A stretch of DNA of 64,000 nt from Prolixibacteraceae bacterium (GTDB taxonomy: Bacteria; Bacteroidota; Bacteroidia; Bacteroidales; Prolixibacteraceae): positions 1-64,000 of the forward strand of contig JAIBEY010000039.1 of NCBI GenBank assembly GCA_019459525.1, in the 5' to 3' direction. A model generated the notes under the pieces. The model was given only the letters and a program-made list of their open reading frames with translations, did no database searches and was not told the origin of the DNA. How positions within the stretch are numbered: the first letter of the stretch is position 1; every line of letters starts with the position of its first letter. Positions 62,531 through 64,000 of the stretch are shown here, piece after piece. A program made the translations under genes and the position numbers.

Positions 62531-63523
62531 ATGACAAAAGGCAAACTTTCACATTGGAGAAAATATCTTCCCGACGGGTTTATCGCCGGGCTTTTACTGA
62601 TGATTTTACTGGCCTGGTTATTCCCCGGAATAGGGGGCGAAGGCAGTACGCTAAAGCTGAAAGGGATTGTTAAATATGGAGTTTCGCTGCTTTTCTTTTT
62701 CTACGGGTTGAAACTTAGCCCTGAAAAACTGAAGAACGACCTGAAAAACTGGCGGTTGCATTTGCTTATTCAGTCCATCACCTTTGTGGTGTTTCCCATC
62801 CTGGTGTTGCTTTTTCGTCCATTCCTGAAAGGCACTGAAAATGAAGTGCTCTGGCTGGCCGTTTTCTTTCTTGCAGCACTTCCGTCAACGGTTTCTTCGT
62901 CGGTAGTTATGGTTTCTATGGCCGGGGGAAATATACCGAGCGCCATCTTTAATGCCAGTATTTCCGGGGTAATTGGCATCATGATCACCCCGCTGTGGAT
63001 GGGAATTTTTATGGAAAAACAAGACGCTGCATTTGCTTTCGGAGATGTATTAACCGACCTGATCATCCAGATTTTGATGCCTGTTATTGCCGGGCTTTTG
63101 CTGCACCGCTTTTGGGGCCAATGGGCTTTTCATTACAAAAAATGGCTCGCCATGTTCGACAAGTCGGTCATTCTGTGTATCGTTTACCAAAGTTTCAGTG
63201 ATTCGTTCCTGAATGGTATTTTCGGAACCATCAGTTGGACCGAACTAATCGTACTCTCCGGAAGTGTAATTGCTATTTTTTTTGTAGTCTTTAACTTGAC
63301 CAAAACACTGGTACGCCTGATGAAGTTTAACCGGGAAGACAGCATTACCGTACTCTTTTGCGGTTCTAAAAAATCGCTGGTACACGGTTCGGTAATGGCC
63401 AGCGTATTGTTTGCCGGAAGCAGCGCCGGAAGTATTTTCCTGGTTCCGATCATGATTTACCATGCTTTCCAACTCTTTTATATCAGCGTGGTTGCCAAAC
63501 GCATGAGTAAAGAAAGCCGCTAG
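62531..63523 (+). CDS. SBF-like (bile acid:sodium symporter family) transporter
   Basis: From ATG 62531 (MTKGKLSHWRKYLPDGF) this protein is 330 aa with about nine to ten helices. The segments FFLAALPSTVSSSVVMVSMAGGNIPSAIFNASISGVIGIMITPLW and LFCGSKKSLVHGSVMASVLF are those of the SBF-like (YfeH-type) family related to bile-acid and arsenite transporters. The natural substrate is unknown. The track start is TTG, five codons upstream; the ATG is preferred. It lies 157 nt after menE and may be separately transcribed. Confidence 0.85.
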   Translation: MTKGKLSHWRKYLPDGFIAGLLLMILLAWLFPGIGGEGSTLKLKGIVKYGVSLLFFFYGLKLSPEKLKNDLKNWRLHLLIQSITFVVFPILVLLFRPFLKGTENEVLWLAVFFLAALPSTVSSSVVMVSMAGGNIPSAIFNASISGVIGIMITPLWMGIFMEKQDAAFAFGDVLTDLIIQILMPVIAGLLLHRFWGQWAFHYKKWLAMFDKSVILCIVYQSFSDSFLNGIFGTISWTELIVLSGSVIAIFFVVFNLTKTLVRLMKFNREDSITVLFCGSKKSLVHGSVMASVLFAGSSAGSIFLVPIMIYHAFQLFYISVVAKRMSKESR

Positions 63524-63642
63524 ACACGTCGTGCTTTAAACGTTTCATTTTTCAACCCATTTACCGATTTTAATCTTATCCTGACCGATCCCTGATGTTT
63601 TCAGAAATCGGGCGGTTCTATTTTTACACCATCAAAATAAAT

Positions 63643-64000
63643 ATGGTTATGGAAAGGCAAATGGAACACAAAAGACACTCGGGCTCGTTTTGGGCTTACG
63701 TGCTCATCATTTTCGGGGTACTGTGGATCATGAAAAAAAGCGGATGGGATATTCATTTTCCCGGTATCGGCGAATTTTTCTCCGGAATTGGGCACTTTTT
63801 CGGTACCCTGACACATTGGTCGTTTGGAGCCGCCGTTCCGGTACTGATCATTCTGTTTGGGCTTGCACTGATTATCGGTCGGCGATTTTTTGGTGCATTA
63901 CTTTTTGTAATACTGCTGCTTATTTTTATACCTCATTTTCTGATCATTCCCGGAATCCTGACGGTTCTCTTTTTCCCGATTATTCTAATTGTGATTGGAA
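63643..64000 (+). CDS. LiaI/LiaF-like small membrane protein, cut by the window end
   Basis: An ORF open to the window end (and thus missing from the track) starts at ATG 63643 (MVMERQMEHKRHSGSFW). Four hydrophobic segments follow: WAYVLIIFGVLWIMKKSGW, AAVPVLIILFGLALIIGRRFFG, ALLFVILLLIFIPHFLIIPG and ILTVLFFPIILIVIG. Two helices with a Gly-rich amphipathic stretch (FPGIGEFFSGIGHFFGTL) between resemble the LiaI/LiaF-like TM region of DUF5668-type proteins, which often sit beside cell-envelope stress regulators. At least 119 aa are visible. ATGs at 63649 and 63661 are alternative starts. Confidence 0.65.
   Translation, partial: MVMERQMEHKRHSGSFWAYVLIIFGVLWIMKKSGWDIHFPGIGEFFSGIGHFFGTLTHWSFGAAVPVLIILFGLALIIGRRFFGALLFVILLLIFIPHFLIIPGILTVLFFPIILIVIG

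Overview
The window is chromosomal DNA from a member of the Bacteroidota, probably class Bacteroidia and perhaps near Marinilabiliales/Prolixibacteraceae (the family is a guess). The evidence is type IX secretion (T9SS) proteins with a PorP/SprF homologue, a type B gliding-type C-terminal domain, several TAnnTTTG/TTTG promoters typical of the phylum, an Lnb/DUF4105 protein, and the long NagB-PIG-L form of glucosamine-6-phosphate deaminase. I see no rRNA, tRNA, CRISPR array, phage or transposase gene.

Layout. (1) 1-11.7 kb, minus strand: a T9SS surface-protein locus with a 2023-aa glycine-rich/MBG/HYR protein, a 271-aa secreted protein, a strong terminator, a 1373-aa cadherin-like type B T9SS substrate, and a decayed porP/sprF. 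(2) 12-19 kb: small housekeeping and hypothetical genes, including a 45-aa membrane protein missing from the ORF track, then kup, lnb-like, ricT and an ahpC-type peroxiredoxin. (3) 19.4-22.6 kb: two tandem Tat-signal Gfo/Idh/MocA oxidoreductases. (4) 22.7-26.9 kb, minus: two PAS histidine kinases with a V4R-domain protein between them. (5) 27.2-33.9 kb: an HGSNAT-like membrane acyltransferase, a possible small RNA, a ROK regulator, nagB and a third Gfo/Idh protein, which together suggest amino-sugar metabolism. (6) 33.9-38.7 kb: an LTA-synthase-like enzyme, divergent from an ABC/GntR (YtrA-type) operon. (7) 38.9-55.3 kb: a large efflux locus with an ABC ATPase, an ABC permease fused to a degenerate M1 peptidase, TolC, a lipoprotein adaptor, an RND pump, a GxxExxY pseudogene between inverted repeats, a second RND pump fused in frame to a complete ABC ATPase, and an ABC-2 permease. 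(8) 55.6-64 kb: patatin, DUF3088, cyclophilin, sppA, then folK-menC-menE, an SBF-like symporter, and the start of a LiaI/LiaF-like membrane protein cut by the window end.

The most unusual item is the single polypeptide joining a proton-driven RND permease to an ABC ATPase, set among the ABC and RND parts it could work with. Second is the 585-bp GxxExxY cassette with 26-bp inverted ends inserted exactly at the stop codon of the first RND gene. Third is the T9SS locus, whose secreted proteins share an N-terminal module (271-aa and 1373-aa proteins) and a C-terminal P-x-I-x-F ending (2023-aa and 271-aa proteins). Start codons were moved from the ORF track wherever the track used TTG or GTG upstream of a better ATG, or placed the start inside a promoter or terminator. 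All functional calls are from reading motifs by eye; no database search was run.
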